A stretch of 64,000 bases of DNA, taken from Eudorina sp. 2006-703-Eu-15. Lineage: Eukaryota; Chlorophyta; Chlorophyceae; Chlamydomonadales; Volvocaceae. Made by a program: the position numbers and the translations under genes. The stretch lies in the NCBI GenBank assembly GCA_003117195.1, contig BDSI01000007.1, forward strand, positions 744,001-808,000, written 5' to 3'. The number at the start of each line of letters is the position of its first letter. Positions within the stretch are counted from its first letter, which is position 1. The notes under the pieces are model-generated. The model did not search any database and was not told the origin of the DNA. It was given only the letters and a program-made list of their open reading frames with translations. Of this stretch, positions 10,999-32,183 are shown piece after piece.

Positions 10999-13900
10999 AT
11001 GGCGGCTGTCCAGCAGGTCAGGCCAGAAGTGCTTTGGGGGCGAATAACATGGACAGACGGCAGCCGTGGAAGTATATCGACTCGGTTCAATGACGGCCAT
11101 TTTTATGATATCCCGCTCCATAGGGTAAGCGTGATATTGCTGATAGGTCTTTCAGCTTGTTATCATCAACTTGCACTGAGCGCTTTGCTGCAGGAATACG
11201 TCTTCCCGCCGTTACCGCCACATTTGAGCTTGCGTGCGGGCTTGGATGTTCAGTATGAGCTGCATAGACCTTTGGGTGGCGGACATCCCTACGCCTACAA
11301 TGTGCGCATCCTCAACACTTGGCCGTGGGAAACAACCGCGAGGCCACCCACGGGTTACGGGACAACGTACCAACCAAACTGCCAACTTGCAGCAGGCGTG
11401 GCCCGCTGCGAAAACCAGAGGCCTGCTGAAAACTCAGGCACTGTCGCTGGTGCACCTACCAAAGTGGTAGTCGGCGCCAGCCTGCCCATGTCAGTACCTG
11501 GCGGCGGCCTTGCCGCAGCGGTCAAAATCCCCCTCCCAGGCTCACCCAGTAATCAAGACCCCAAGGGCGCCCAGCATGCCGGAGGTACAACCCGGAGCAG
11601 TGGCCACACGGACAGCCAGCGGAAGTCCAGCACGCACGGGCAGCAGCACGGTTGTGAATCCCAGGGCTCCGCTCGACAGAAGGGCACCGGCCCCGCTTTG
11701 GCAGGCCCGCACGCTGACCAGCCGGCGCAGCAGACTCAGCCACAGCGAGGGTGGTGGCCCTGCCAGACATCGTCATCCAAACCTACGATGGGCAACAACG
11801 CCGGAGGCTCGAGCGACCAGTCCCACAAGCCATACCGTCCGCAGTCGTCCGTGCCTGAAGGTGCGGCCCACGGACACGTGCGCCCGCCGCCTCCCCCTCT
11901 GCCGCCGGTGCCACCTCCACCTCTGCCGGTGGAGTGCCCTCTGCCACCTCCACCACCGCCACCCTTACCCTCTGAGCCTCCGCCGCCGCTGCCACCAGGA
12001 CCGCCGCCGCCTCTGCCGCCCCCACCATCACTGCCACCGGGACCACCCCCTCCCGGAGCAGTACTGCCGCTACCGCCGCCAGCACCCGTACCACCGCCAC
12101 CTCCTGGCCAGAACCGCCATGGGTCGCATGCCGGCACCGGCGGCCACGCCGGTTCCACGGCACACCGGGTCCCGCAGTATGCGCCCCAGCCTCCGGTTCC
12201 CAGCCTGCACCTCAACATGCCCTACATGAATCGAGCGGCAACCCAGCCCCTACCCGCGGCGGCACGCGGCAAGGACCCACATCAGTACCGCGGGGTGAGC
12301 ACCATATTGTACACACACATACACCTGGGCCCATCGGTGACGCACAAACCACCACTGCTTAAAAGATCAGTAGACCGCGGCCGCCATCCATTTATGTCGT
12401 TCTGATGCATGTGTGTGTGTGTGTGTGCAAGACGCGCGTGCCTTTTTACCCTGGTGACGCTGGAGTGGCCTGGAGGTGGCGAGCGCACCGCAGCCGGCCG
12501 CATCGTCATGGCGTGTTGGCGTTTTTCGGTATCCCATACCTTGAATTTCATGTTGTGAGCCCCTGCCAGTTGGTGCGCTCGGCGCGCATTGTGCGCGTCC
12601 GTGATGGACCATGTGGTTGCTGCAGGGGGCCGCGTCGCCTGGGCATCAGCGACAGGACCCGCGCCGCTACGAGATTGTGCGTCATGCGGACAGGGACCGA
12701 CACCGCGAAGCTCAGTACAATCGGCACGATGGCCGCCGCGAGCCAGGTCCAGAGGAACGCCACTACGACGCCTACGATCGCCGGGGCCGACATGAGGGAC
12801 GGGACTGGCACCGCGACCGAGACGCGAGCGGCGGCACAGACAGCGGCCGCTATGTCTCCAAGTCGCGTGAGCGTGGCAGGCACGACGACGGCTGGCGGCG
12901 TGACAACCGGCACCGAGACGGCAGTGGCAGCCGACATCATCGGGACACCCGCGTGGCTGGCGACGGCTCCCCGCGGGGCCGGCGCGGCGTAGTTGTGGAC
13001 GACTCCCGGCGCAAGGCGGCCGCCGTTGCGGCGGCCCACGTGCGTCATCGGCGGCGCAGCGCTGCCGCGCCCAACGGCCAGGTATGTAAAAAAGATAATT
13101 GAGCCGCGAGAAGCGAAGTCCAGCGTCCAGGTATGTATGTGTATGGCGGAGGTGGGGCCGCAGGCTGGACGCTATGAGCTTCAAGAGCGCAATGGAGGGT
13201 GCAACCTGACATGACACTCTGCCTGGGCTTGCCCTGTTATACACCGTTCATCCCTTATCAGGGTCCGCTGCAACGTTCATTCATTCGCTCTGCCTTTGGG
13301 TAGGGGGTTGTGACCGCCCGCGTGCTTCTGTCACACAAGTACCGGAGGCCATGGCAGGCTAAAATCGAGGGTTTGGAACTTGAATCCCCAACAGGCGGAG
13401 CCGAAGCCCGACCTTGCTGGCAGCATGAGGACAGAGCAGCGCAGCGGCTGTGGCGAGATTGCATCCATCGCATCGGCGGCCGCTGCGACTGCTGCCGCGG
13501 CCGCGCCCGCCGCGGCTGTGCGCCCGGCCGTCCCCGCCGTTCGGCCTACCGCCAGCGGGGACTCGGACACAATCGGTGAGCCCTGCGCCAGCCACGCCAG
13601 CTCCCGCGCGGGGACGAGCGCCATGGCTGCCAGCAGCGGTGGCCTCAGCGGCGAGCAGGACGCGGGGAGCGACATCATCGTCATTGATGACGACGACACG
13701 GAGACGGACGACGACGCAGGCGCCCCAGCAGCTGCCCGCGGCGGCAGGTCCAAGGCCGCCGGTCGCAAGTCAAGTGCTCGGGGCAGCAAGGCCGGCAAGG
13801 GCAAGAGCGCCGTGCGGGGTCGCGGCAGCAGCACCGGCAAGGCGACGGTGGCTGAGCTGGCTAAGGCCCTTGCGAGCGTGAAAATATCCGCAAGGCCGGT

Positions 13901-15297
13901 GCCCGGCGCGCATCTCGTGCGCCTGTTCTGCGGCCATTGCGGCAAGGAGCAGGTGAGGGGGCGGTCCGGGTCCGGGCGTCTGACCGTCTGCTGAAAGACG
14001 GAGACGAGAACCTTGTCTGTCCTCGCACTTCACTGGCCTATTTAAACGAGCTATGGGGTGTTACTTCTTGGGTGCACGGCGCGGTGTTGCTACCGTATAT
14101 CGCTGTCGGCAGTACGGTGACACCTGCGGATCTTTCCAGCAGCCCGCGCGCAGGATTGTCACTGATGGCCGCGCCCCAACTCCCCTCGTCCTCAGAAGTG
14201 GGACGTCGCGGGTGATCGCGCACGGCCGCTTCCCGACCCGTCGGCACCCGACGGCCTGAAGCGCACCAAGGACGGCGGCCGTGTGCTGTACGACGCCAAG
14301 GAGAGCACGTGCTCCACCTGCGGCAACATGATCATGTGCAACCCGCTCAGCGCCGTCTGCATCTACTGCGACACCCAGATGGACAACTTCCGGTGAGCAA
14401 TCCCCCGAGGCTGCAGGCTGTCTGGGCTGTTTCTCTTTTAATCTCGAGGCTGCAGGATGGAAGGGGCGCCGGGGCGCGGCGCTGTATGTGCAGGTCGTCT
14501 TTCCATATGGTGTGGTGCGACACAGGCCCGTGTCTTGCGACGCATCGGGCCCAGGAGGTTAGATTGAAAAAAGAAATAAACCCGACCGGGCACACCCAGG
14601 GGGTCTTGGAGGTGATGCTCAGCCTGATGCCCTCCTGTGCGCATCGCAGTCCGTACCTGTGCGCAAAGTCCCGCATCGGACCCTTACGCCTCGTCCTGCC
14701 TGGTGATACGCCCCTGCAGACCCTCCTACTGGAAGTGCACCAACACGGACGGCACGGGCCGCAAGCGCACCATGACGGGCCCCGCCGCGGCGCGCGGCGC
14801 TGCTGGCGGCGCCGGCGCCGGCCGGGGTCCTGCCGGGGGCCGCCCCGAGTCGGCGACGTCTTCAACCGGAGGCGCCAAGAGTGCCAGCACGCCGGTAAGC
14901 CCCCCTCAAACCCTGCCGCCACCGAGTTAACACGCGTACCGTGATGGTCCCCTGACTTGTTGGTATCCTGACACGTGATGATCTTGATTCCTTCTCCGAT
15001 GCCTATGTTGCTGACATGGTCCGGATGGCGCGATTGTCCGTGGCCGCCCTCCCTTATGCGCTGTCCTGTCGGCCGCAGGACGCAGCGGCGACCGCGGCCG
15101 GCGTCAGATCGTCGGGCGGTGCGACAGCCCCCGCGCCCGTCGGCTGTGAGTACGCGCGCACCTGCCCCATGTGCGTCGACCACGACCTGCACTTCCGTGG
15201 CCGGCCGCACTGCGCCTGCCCTCGCTTCCATGGCGCCATCGCGGGCCAGGTCACCGGCAACAGGGCGGGCAATCTGGGTTGGGTGAACGTGCACTGA
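10999..15297 (+). CDS. Cold-shock-domain-like protein with Pro-rich, RD-rich and Cys-rich regions
   Basis: Exons 10999-11124, 11194-12294, 12626-13081, 13395-13952, 14196-14392, 14720-14894 and 15079-15297 join in phase to about 943 aa. Residues 10-82 (GRITWTDGSRG, then FNDGHFYDIPLH, then LRAGLDVQYEL and AYNVRI) follow the pattern of a cold-shock domain, an OB fold that binds RNA or DNA, although the aromatic RNA-binding motifs are altered. Next come a proline-rich run (about 273-347), an Arg/Asp/His-rich region (410-561) like those of RNA-processing factors, an acidic SUMO-interaction-like motif DIIVIDDDD at about 654, and CxxC pairs (C740/C743, CSTC, CIYC, CPMC) that probably bind zinc. A nuclear RNA-binding role is inferred. 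The start is the ATG immediately before the domain. A dispersed repeat lies in the 13082-13394 gap, and reading on from 13081 reaches a stop at 13102, so two separate genes (10999-13102 and about 13425-15297) remain possible. Confidence 0.55.
12405..12428. repeat. (GT)n microsatellite
   Basis: About ten GT units in the intron between the exons ending at 12294 and starting at 12626. Confidence 0.85.
13236..13289. repeat. Dispersed repeat A copy
   Basis: Shares ATACACC, GGGTCCGCTG, AACGTTCATTCATTC with the copy at 4741-4795. It lies between exons three and four of the cold-shock-like gene model, either in an intron or between two genes. Confidence 0.6.
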
Positions 15298-18049
15298 GGC
15301 GCGGCGGGGACGGGCGGGGACGAGGGCAAGCAACCAGGCAAGTGACGGGGTAAAACATGCCCTGCGGCGCATCACCCAATTTCTCTCCTGTGAAGCGCAG
15401 CGCTTGGGGTTTCTATTTATAGCGAGCCGGGGCAGGAAGCAGGTGATAGTGGTCCGCTTTTCTGGCCGTGGCGGTGGCGCTGGGATGAGACCAGGCTGTC
15501 GTCTGATGGCCCTGGGAAGGAGTCCGTCTGCAGGAGCAGCAGGGGGTGGGTGTGCCGAGTAGCCGCAGGTGTGCGCAGTGTCGGTTTCGCTGCAGGTGAT
15601 CGCTTATCAGGCAGGGGTATCGGCAGGTGAAGGTGATATGGTCATGGTCATGCTCCAATGATGAGGACGGGCGTTGCTATCCAGCTGTGCGCTTGGAGCA
15701 GCTCCGCGTCCCTGAGAGTCATATGGTAGCGAGGTGAGCTTATCCGCATCAGTGATGTGCAAGTCGGTGATCTCATGTGGTCGATATCGTAGCGTCGCGG
15801 ACCCTTGCAGGCGTGTGTTTTGCGCTTGTTGCACGAGTCCACGCAATGTTATAGGAAGGAGGTGGTGGTGGTGTTCCCTTTTGCTTCATAAACTTGGCGG
15901 GGTTCAGTGACGGCTGTCCGACAGACACCACCGACGGCCTGTGGGACGCCGTCGATGACGCAGCCGAGCATTGACCCCCCGCTGTGTGCTCCAACGATCG
16001 TACCGATTTACATACAACAGCGGAGGATAGACGGGCAGCTCCAATCAAGCCAAAGCCGTTTGGGAAGACCGTGCGTGCAGTTGCCCGGCTGTCGGTCGTC
16101 TTGGCGGACTTCCTCGCGATCGGTGCCACATAGCCGCGGACGTGTCGTGAATGTCTAGATGTCGTATTTGTTTGTCGCTCCTGCGAACCTGTCCACAACA
16201 TTTGCGAGCTCTGCCGGCCTTCAGCAGAGAGCGAGGACAGAGCTTGCAGTTTTTGTATACTCTTCGTCCCGAGCTGGCACCATACAGCTAGCTCCACCTC
16301 GGCGACGCCCTGCTGCCCCCTTTCCCCCCTCCCGCGTACACCAGCTTTGACCCACTACTGGGTTCCCAACACGCGACAGCCCAGACGCTCCGGGATACAC
16401 CTTCATGGAACCCCCCACGTCAGCCCTGCTGGAACAACACCCATCACGCTCTGCTAATGATGTTGATGTCCCTGTGCCGCGGATCCCTCAACTCCATGTG
16501 TCTCAACTCACCCGATAACCAACCCTACTGACCAACCCAACTGCATCGCTCCAGGATCGGGACCCGTGCGTCCTCCCCACCACACGTCTCAGGCAGCACT
16601 CAGGCATGCGCCGGGCGCATGCGCGCACAACGCTAGCGCGCCGTCGGCGCCACATGCACGGCCCGCTTTGCTCCAGGGGCTCCACTGTGTCAACAAATGA
16701 GCGGCAAATGCCCCCACACATGAATGCGGGTGATGGTCAACTACCGTGGTCATCAATGCCACTGCCCCGGCATCCCCTGTTTAGAGGTACCATGGTTCGC
16801 CCCTTTAAGCCCCCTATAAGACTAGGCTCGTCGTGAATCCATGCCAGTGCACAGGGAGACCAGTGCGCCCCCGCTTTGGCGCTGATAGTTGGAGGTCGGT
16901 GGGCTCCCAGCTCGATCTCGCTGTCCCTGGGACACTCGCGACCTCGATACTCTTCCTGCGTTGCGCTCCCCCACGTGGACCCAACGGGCGCAGCGCGACT
17001 CCGCAGTCCGCACTGCTCGCCACTGGATTCGCCAACTGCACGCGCACACAACCCGCAGACCTGGCTTCCGGGGGGCCAACTGGCGCTCCATAGCGCCATG
17101 CCCATAGTGCTTCCACGGGTAAGCTGATGCGGGAGCCCCTGTCCGCTGTTAGCTGTAACAGTCATCACCTAACCTCCACAACCAATCCATTGACTCTTGC
17201 GCCAGCACTTGGTGCGTCGCAGGCAAATGGGTCAATGCAGCCGCATAGCGCAAATATCGGGGGCGAACGGAGAGCAAAATCTTGGGCCACCCAAGAATTC
17301 ATACTAGCGGGCGGCGGCCGCCGAGGACTGCGGCCGCCACACGCACTAACTAACACTAACCCACTTCCACGCGGCGAGCCAGCGTGGCTCAGCCGCGCCC
17401 CCCACACACAGCGCGCGGCTCAGTTCTAGCGATTCGGGATGTTTTGTCAGAATATGCTGCAATCCTCGGTTTCATTTAAGATTTGCTTAAGATTTTGCCG
17501 GAAAGGGGGACCGCGCTGGGACCCGCAGGAAGCGCGAAACTGCAAAAACTCCTGACGGGTCTCCAGTCTTGAGTAACATACGACGTCTAGGTAGGCATTC
17601 CGCGGCGGCGCTGTGCGCTTAGGTTGCACATGGATTAGGTTGCACAGCACATGGATTAGGTTGCACACAGATTCATCGTACTGTCGTACAATCCCGTACG
17701 ACCCTCGGCCCACGAGTGCGTGTGTACGGGCGGTAGGCCTGTCGCTTCCTCGTCCCCCGCGCCACGCTGCCAGTCAGCACGGGGCCATTGGCCGCCCATC
17801 GCACCGGGGTGCGGGCCGCCGACTCCTCTAGACCACGGCCTTTCACCGCCGCATCCCCAGTGCCGCCGACCGGCCAGACGACACACGCCAATCGCAATCT
17901 CTTGCGCGATTCGCCCGAGACGCCGGCGAGGAAAAAGGAGGAGGCGAAATCTTCTTCCACAATCAGTCATGACCCTCTTATCCTGCCAGCGCCTCGTTTT
18001 GGAAAATTGGACTGCAGGCGCCGCCGCCCGGTCCGTTGCTCCGTTCCGG
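15298..18049. other. No confident gene; 3' flanks of two convergent genes
   Basis: Lies between the stop of the cold-shock-like gene (+) and the stop of the bZIP gene (-). Both strands have open frames up to about 170 codons, with no domain, no phase-consistent exon chain and no family resemblance. It includes a small tandem repeat at 17621-17673. A TGTAA occurs near 17153 but is too far from the 15297 stop to assign. Confidence 0.45.
17621..17673. repeat. Short tandem repeat (AGGTTGCACATGGATT-like)
   Basis: About three imperfect copies of a 16-21 bp unit, AGGTTGCACA(GCAC)ATGGATT, in the 3' flank of the bZIP gene. Confidence 0.7.
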
Positions 18050-26077
<8,028 letters not shown>

Positions 26078-29000
26078 GGGCTGTGTGTGTGGCTGTGTGC
26101 GTGACTGTGGCTTTGGCGTGGCTGCCCCGCTGGAGGGCGGTGTCGGGTGACGGCTGCGGCGCGGCGAGACAGACAGCTGCAGGAGAGCTCCTGACCACCT
26201 GATGTTGGCTCAGACGACGGAAGCGGCAACTGAGACTGCTGCTCCTGCTGCTGCTGCTGCTGCTGCTGTTGCTGCTGCTATTGGCGGTGGTGATGATGGC
26301 AGTGGGAGAGGAATTGCCGCTGCAAGCCGCGCAAACGCGCCCGTGATGCTGATGGTGCAAGGCCGCAGCTGCCTGGCAGCAGCCCAGGTTGAGCCAAGCA
26401 AATTACGTTGGCCCAAAAACGATAATCGTCCGGGGAATCAGTGCTTTTCGCAACCCTTCCCACAACTCCACAGAAAGATTCGACGTCTTCTCAACGTTGA
26501 GTGATGATCCGCGCACGCGGCTGCCTGGAGTACTGTGACTACTGTGACCTCGCTTGAACTACTGCTTCCCTCCCCCCGTCCATAGGGTTGCGTCTCTTGC
26601 GCGGAGTTGCCGGACAGTTGACTCCAGCAGCATCAACTCGGGACCTTTACCACCCGTCATTTTTGAATTTGAATTTGTGAGGTCGGCTAGTCTGGTTGCT
26701 TGGCAGACCGCTGCTATTCCGCGCGCCTGTGTGCTGGCTGCGCTGGCCAGGCCGGAAAGCGCTTACAGGACTTGCAGGACGCAGTTTCTGAAGACTGCAA
26801 CTGGAGGAAAATGAAGGGAACTCGCCAGGTGCTACAGCTGCTGCGAGAGTTCAGAGAAACGACGAAAGAAGGAGCTGGCAGCGCTGCTGGAACGCGAAGT
26901 GTCGTGTCGTGGCAGCGGGATCCCGCCGGGCGCAACAAAACGCGCGCTGCAATGGGTGTTTGCCGCGGGGCCCGCTGTGGCCTGAAAGCGGTCTACATCA
27001 ACCCAAACGTGCAACGAGGCTGTAGAGTGTCATCTTGGGGAGTTGAGACGTCGCAAATTGGACAGTTAATTTGCTACTTTACCAAAGATAAAGCATCAAA
27101 CCATCAGACCGGTCCGGCACCGGTGCTGCACCTTCGAATTCCTGGCTTGACTAACTATGGCGTCAGTGGTTTCGGAGTCGTTGTCCCACACCAAGGCACA
27201 TCTTTAGGAAGAACAATTCAAGGCAATTGATTTGGGCGTAACGACTGCGTGAGGCTGATGTGGGTTTTCGGTGATGGCCCGTATGGAAAACATGACCCGT
27301 GGGACGGCGATTGCAGCCGCTGACGCAAGCCTCGTATTCGACCGATCACGTAATGCTTTGTCAAAGTTCGAGAAGTGCTCGACGCAAACCGCATGCAAGC
27401 TTTGTTATTAAGTAATTTTGCAAGCTTGTCGGCACGGACACGGCGGTTTATGCCAACTGCATTCACCGATCAAACCCCTACCAAACTTCAAACTGGTGAA
27501 ATCCATCTTATTTTATTGACCGGGTTCAAGGAAGGTTCTGGTACAGGTGGCTCGATAGTCGGTATGCTACCAGGATACGAAAGAAGGACTGGTCTCCAAC
27601 CAGGCTTTGGCTGTCACCGGTGACCCGCGAGGTCCACTGTAACATCCTTAACAACAATAATAATAATAGGGATGACCAGACCCGCCCTCCACCCAGCGAT
27701 GCAAGCCGAGCCCACATGCTGGGTCCCTCTGGGTCAGGTGTGCCGAGCAGCACATGCGCCAACGTGACTGACACTTCCAAGCCGGTCCTCTGGACGGAGG
27801 TCGTGGAGCCTGGGTTTCCAGGATACGCACCCCTGGCCTGGCCAACACGGGCCAACCAGGGGCCGTGGTTGGCGGGGCTCGTCTGACCTGCACCCCCCCG
27901 CTGGGCGATGGGTGTGTTGGTGTCGGGGCTGGCTTGGGCACCTAAACTTCTCCTTGTAGGGCGCTGGCGGCCCCCGCCCGTCCTTTAGTCAGCCATCCGT
28001 TGATATCTAATGTATTTTTGTTGGCACGCGCGCTTTGATTTGATCTCGTGTGTCTGGTCGCATTGTTTCCCTGGGCGGGGAGCAAAACGCAGCGCGCGGT
28101 CGTTCGCTGAACATGGCTGAACGCAGCTGTACGGAAACACCACCAAACCAGCGCACCAGATGCCACAAGGAAGTCGAAGCAACAGTAACAAGAGGGACGG
28201 CAGCTGGCCCCTTGTGTGTTGTCCTCGGGCGCGCATCTGTGTCTCGCCCCCGTCAGGCATGCCTCAAAGCGTAGCCGCCTCGTCCTTCGTGTGCCGCCCA
28301 GACAGCAAACAAGCCACATGCCGCGCGGTGACAAGCAGCCTTCTTATCGTTCACAAATCGCTGTATACATCAGACTTAACCTTCATCGATGGAATACCCT
28401 GGCAGGCCTTTCGGAAATGGTGACGATTCGGCAGTGACGTCCCGTGGTCGCCGGTTTCGGAGCCGACCACTTCTATCCTTTACGCCAGCGGATGCAGGCG
28501 ATAGGATAGCGATGCTGAGCTATCAACGAACTTTTGTGCTGTTACTTATTGCAAATTCGCTATACGTAATTAGTACGGTAACTCCACCTACTCGTTCTTC
28601 AGAGTTGGCAGAAGAGCCTCTCTGAAACCTTACTTACAAAATTATGGCTTAGACAAACTTACATTTCCCTTCAATCGCTTACAAGTTTATGCTGTGTCGC
28701 ATTTTGCAGTCTCAAAGTTTTCTCCGCTCGATCATGACCAGAACACACATGTGTAGCTAAGGTCTTATTTTCTAAATATGTCTACTCGCGAACAAATATC
28801 ACGCTCGCCTATGGCGAGCCGTCGCGTTAGGCGGCACGCGATGGGTGTAAGGTGTGTAATCATCGATTGCCGTGTGAACCCTGCGATGCCTATATCAAAT
28901 GAGATATAAATGTTGGCCCCTTCTATGTTTTTGCAGCAACGCACACTCAATTGATGACGCAGCGTCATCTATCTCACGGTGAGCGAAGTTTGTTGGATGG

Positions 29001-29466
29001 ACCAACCAGCAGCTTGCACGTGTCGTTGATGTAATAATGATGTAATGACCTTGGGATTGGGCAATAGCAGCGGATGACATTGGTGAGCCCGGGTGGGTGT
29101 CATCGACCCAGGGGCCCATCCATCAATGCACCGCAGCTGCGATGTACTTGAAACGAGCTGTCAGAATCATCTCCTGCATTACATATCACAATCATGAAAA
29201 ATCACTCACTGTCCCAACCACGTACCTTCCGCAGGAGCACCGTGACGCTCATTCAAGCCGACCGGCTGGTGAAGGTGCCTCAACATTTGAGGTACGGTAC
29301 AGGGCTCATCGCCTCTGGCACCTGACGCAAAGCCAAATTGAATGCCGGCTCCGCAGGCGCCCTTCTCCCCTCCCGTGCCCTTCCACACCCTCCCGCAAGC
29401 CTTCCCCCGCCGCCTGCCCCCCGCCGCCTGCCCACCCTGGGCCCGCCAGACCCACCGAACCCGCAG
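26078..29466. other. Intergenic region between divergent genes; no confident gene
   Basis: Upstream of the bZIP gene (-) and of the EF-hand gene (+), whose first exons were not identified and may lie here. CTG-rich sequence at 26234-26275 probably belongs to the bZIP 5' untranslated region. 28620-28990 is AT-rich for this genome. Open frames such as 26700-27230 (176 codons) and 28389-28625 (78 codons, one hydrophobic stretch) show no recognisable domain. Confidence 0.45.
27602..27669. repeat. Dispersed repeat A copy
   Basis: Begins AGGCTTTGGCTGTCACCGGT, continues TGACCCGCGAGGTCCACTGT, then an AT-rich end with ATAATAATAATAGG. The first 18 bases match the partial copy at 36630. Confidence 0.7.
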
Positions 29467-32124
29467 CGCGTGAGACCCGGACCGAGGACCGCCCCGTGGT
29501 CGCCCGTGTGCATGACAAGCTGTTCAAAACGCACCGAGAGGTGGGGATGGGGTGCACTCGCTGTGCAGCCTGTGCTGCCTGGGTGGCAGAGCGAGGGAGC
29601 AGGAGGCGGAGGAGGACAGGGGCCCGCCAGTGAGGGAAACGTGGTTGCCGCCCGGGCACCTGCCTGTCCTGCCGAGTGTACGGGCACCTCCCGGCACTCG
29701 GTACATGGCGGCATGTGAGGGGCCGGGGGGGTTCCTGTTTTCCCTTGGGACAGGCGGTGGTGAGGTTTGGGACAGGCGGTGGTGACGTCAGCAGGTAACC
29801 ACACGATTGCCCAAACCGCCCAAACCGCCCCTGTGCAAGCGTCTGTCTACACAACTGCCCTGCACAACACAACAGCTCCAGCACCCGCACCCGGACCCGC
29901 ACCCGCACCAACAGCCCCCCCCACGGAACGCCTCCTCTGCTTTCCCCCGCCGCGCGCGGCCGTACCCCACCCCGCAGCGCTTCGTGCGCCAAGTGCTCCG
30001 GAGCTGCATCGCCGACGGCAGCGGCCTCCTCTCCGCGGAGCAGCTGAGGACCGCCCTGGACCGACTGCACGTGGGGCTGGAGCCGGAGGAGCGGGACAGG
30101 ATAGTCGCGAGGGCTGTGCCGGAGGAGGGCGGCAAGGTGGGTGGGGCGTTTGTGGTTCGGTAGCCCCGTGGGTCGGTAGACTGTGGGTCGCGTATTGGGA
30201 TGAGGGGAGAGCGAGGGCGGCAGCGGCTAGGGGCCGGGGCTCATATTTTGGAGGTTGGGAAGCCGTTTCGGCTGCCCCCTAGGACCTCTGACTATCGATG
30301 TACGGATGCACGGTCGATGTACGGATGCACGGTCGGGTTGCTAGGCAGGGTCTTTGCTGCTGCGGACGCCTGCACCAACTTGTGATGAAATTGTTCTGGG
30401 TCCTCTTCCAAATATGCGTAACTCTATCCCAGTACCCACCCCATGTCCACCAATTTCCTGTAACCCATGTTCAAGTCCACCCCATGCTCCACCCCACCCC
30501 ATGCTCCACCCCACCCCATGCTCCACCCCACCCCACCCCCCGGCCCCCCCACCGCTGTCTGGCGGGGCGCAGGTGCACTACCTGGACTTCATGCGCACCT
30601 TTGAGATGCCGCAGCCGCTGGGGGACGAGCAGGTGGCGCAGGCGAGGCTGATGAGTGTACCCGGGCCGCCCATCGTCCGACCGGGCGGCGGCGGGCACGG
30701 CGTCGGTGACGGCGGCGTGTCGTACTGGAACTGGGAACGGCACGGCGCCAAGGTGGGTGCGGACGGCGCTGACCGTGTGAGGTGGAGAGGGGATGGGACG
30801 GGATGGATGGATGGAAGTGCGGATGCCCGAATGGGGAGCTCAACCAAACCCGACCGGAGACATGGGTCAAGAAGACACCACGACCATCCCAACAACAGCG
30901 AGGGGGGTATACGGGTTGAGGGGCAGAGTGGGGTACCGCATTTGGGCGGTTGGGCGCTCATTCTCAAATGCGACATCGCGCCTGGCGCCTGCGCAACTTA
31001 TTTTGTGATCTACCGACCTACCTGCCTGCCCCTCCGCCCTCCGCTCCTGCCCCGTGCCCCCGCCCCTGGGCCCCCGCAGCGCGTTCCCGGCCTGTTGGAC
31101 GAGGTCCGAGAGGGCACTGTGGAGCAGCTCCGCAGCGACCAGCTGCTGACGGGGCTGCTGGCGTCCAAATTAGGCAACTCCCGGGACAAGCTGCGGGCGG
31201 TGTTCCGCAGGATGGACGCGGACCGCAACTCGCTGATCGACCGGGAGGAGTTCGCCAGGGGGGTGAGTGCTCTGAAGGGCGGTGGGTGGGGGTCCGCACC
31301 GGCGGCGGAATCAAGAGGGACTTTGGAGGTGTCACAAGGCGGGGCGTCAGGGGGTCATGACCTAGGTCCATTAGGCCTAGGTCCATAAGGCCTAGGTCCA
31401 CAAGGCCCGAAAGGGGGTGGCTGGGTCGACGACGGGCAATAGGAAAGCGCTGTGGTGAGCTGGTGCTGCTGCTGGTGGTGATGGTGTACGGTGTACGATG
31501 CTGGTGGGGTAAGGTGTTGGGGTAAGGTGTTGGGGGGTTACACAGCTGGTCGCGATCCGGGCACCCCGGGGCGGGATCCGACAAACGAAACCATTACAGC
31601 GAAACCAACCAAACCACAACTGTTTTCCCACCCACATTGTCCTTTCCGTATCCCAACCGCCAACCGAATCGGTCCCTCCGAAACGCGCAGATCGCCAAGC
31701 TGGGCATCAGCGTCAGTCGCGAGCAGGTGGACCGACTGTTCAGCCAGGCAGACGGGGACAGAGACGGCTACCTGGACTACACCGAGTTCGCGGAGAAGTT
31801 CGAGGAGCCGGGGATGAGGGGCAAGCGGCGCGGGCCGGCGGAGGTCGCGGCGGAGGCGCCGGTACGTCCCTGCTCCCCCTGCTTCTCATCATCAACGTTT
31901 AAAGCATAGTTGGTGCGGGTGACCTAGTGGCCTACCTACCTACATACCTACCCACCTACCGACCCACCTACCTACCTACCTACCTTCTTACCTACCCACC
32001 TAACTACCAAACCACCTACCTTCCTTCCTACCTACATACCTACCTTCATATCTGCCCACGTGGCGCCTAACTGCCCAATGCCCGCGAACCGGTCGCGAGC
32101 GCAGGATCGATCCCGAGCCGGCGG

Positions 32125-32183
<59 letters not shown>
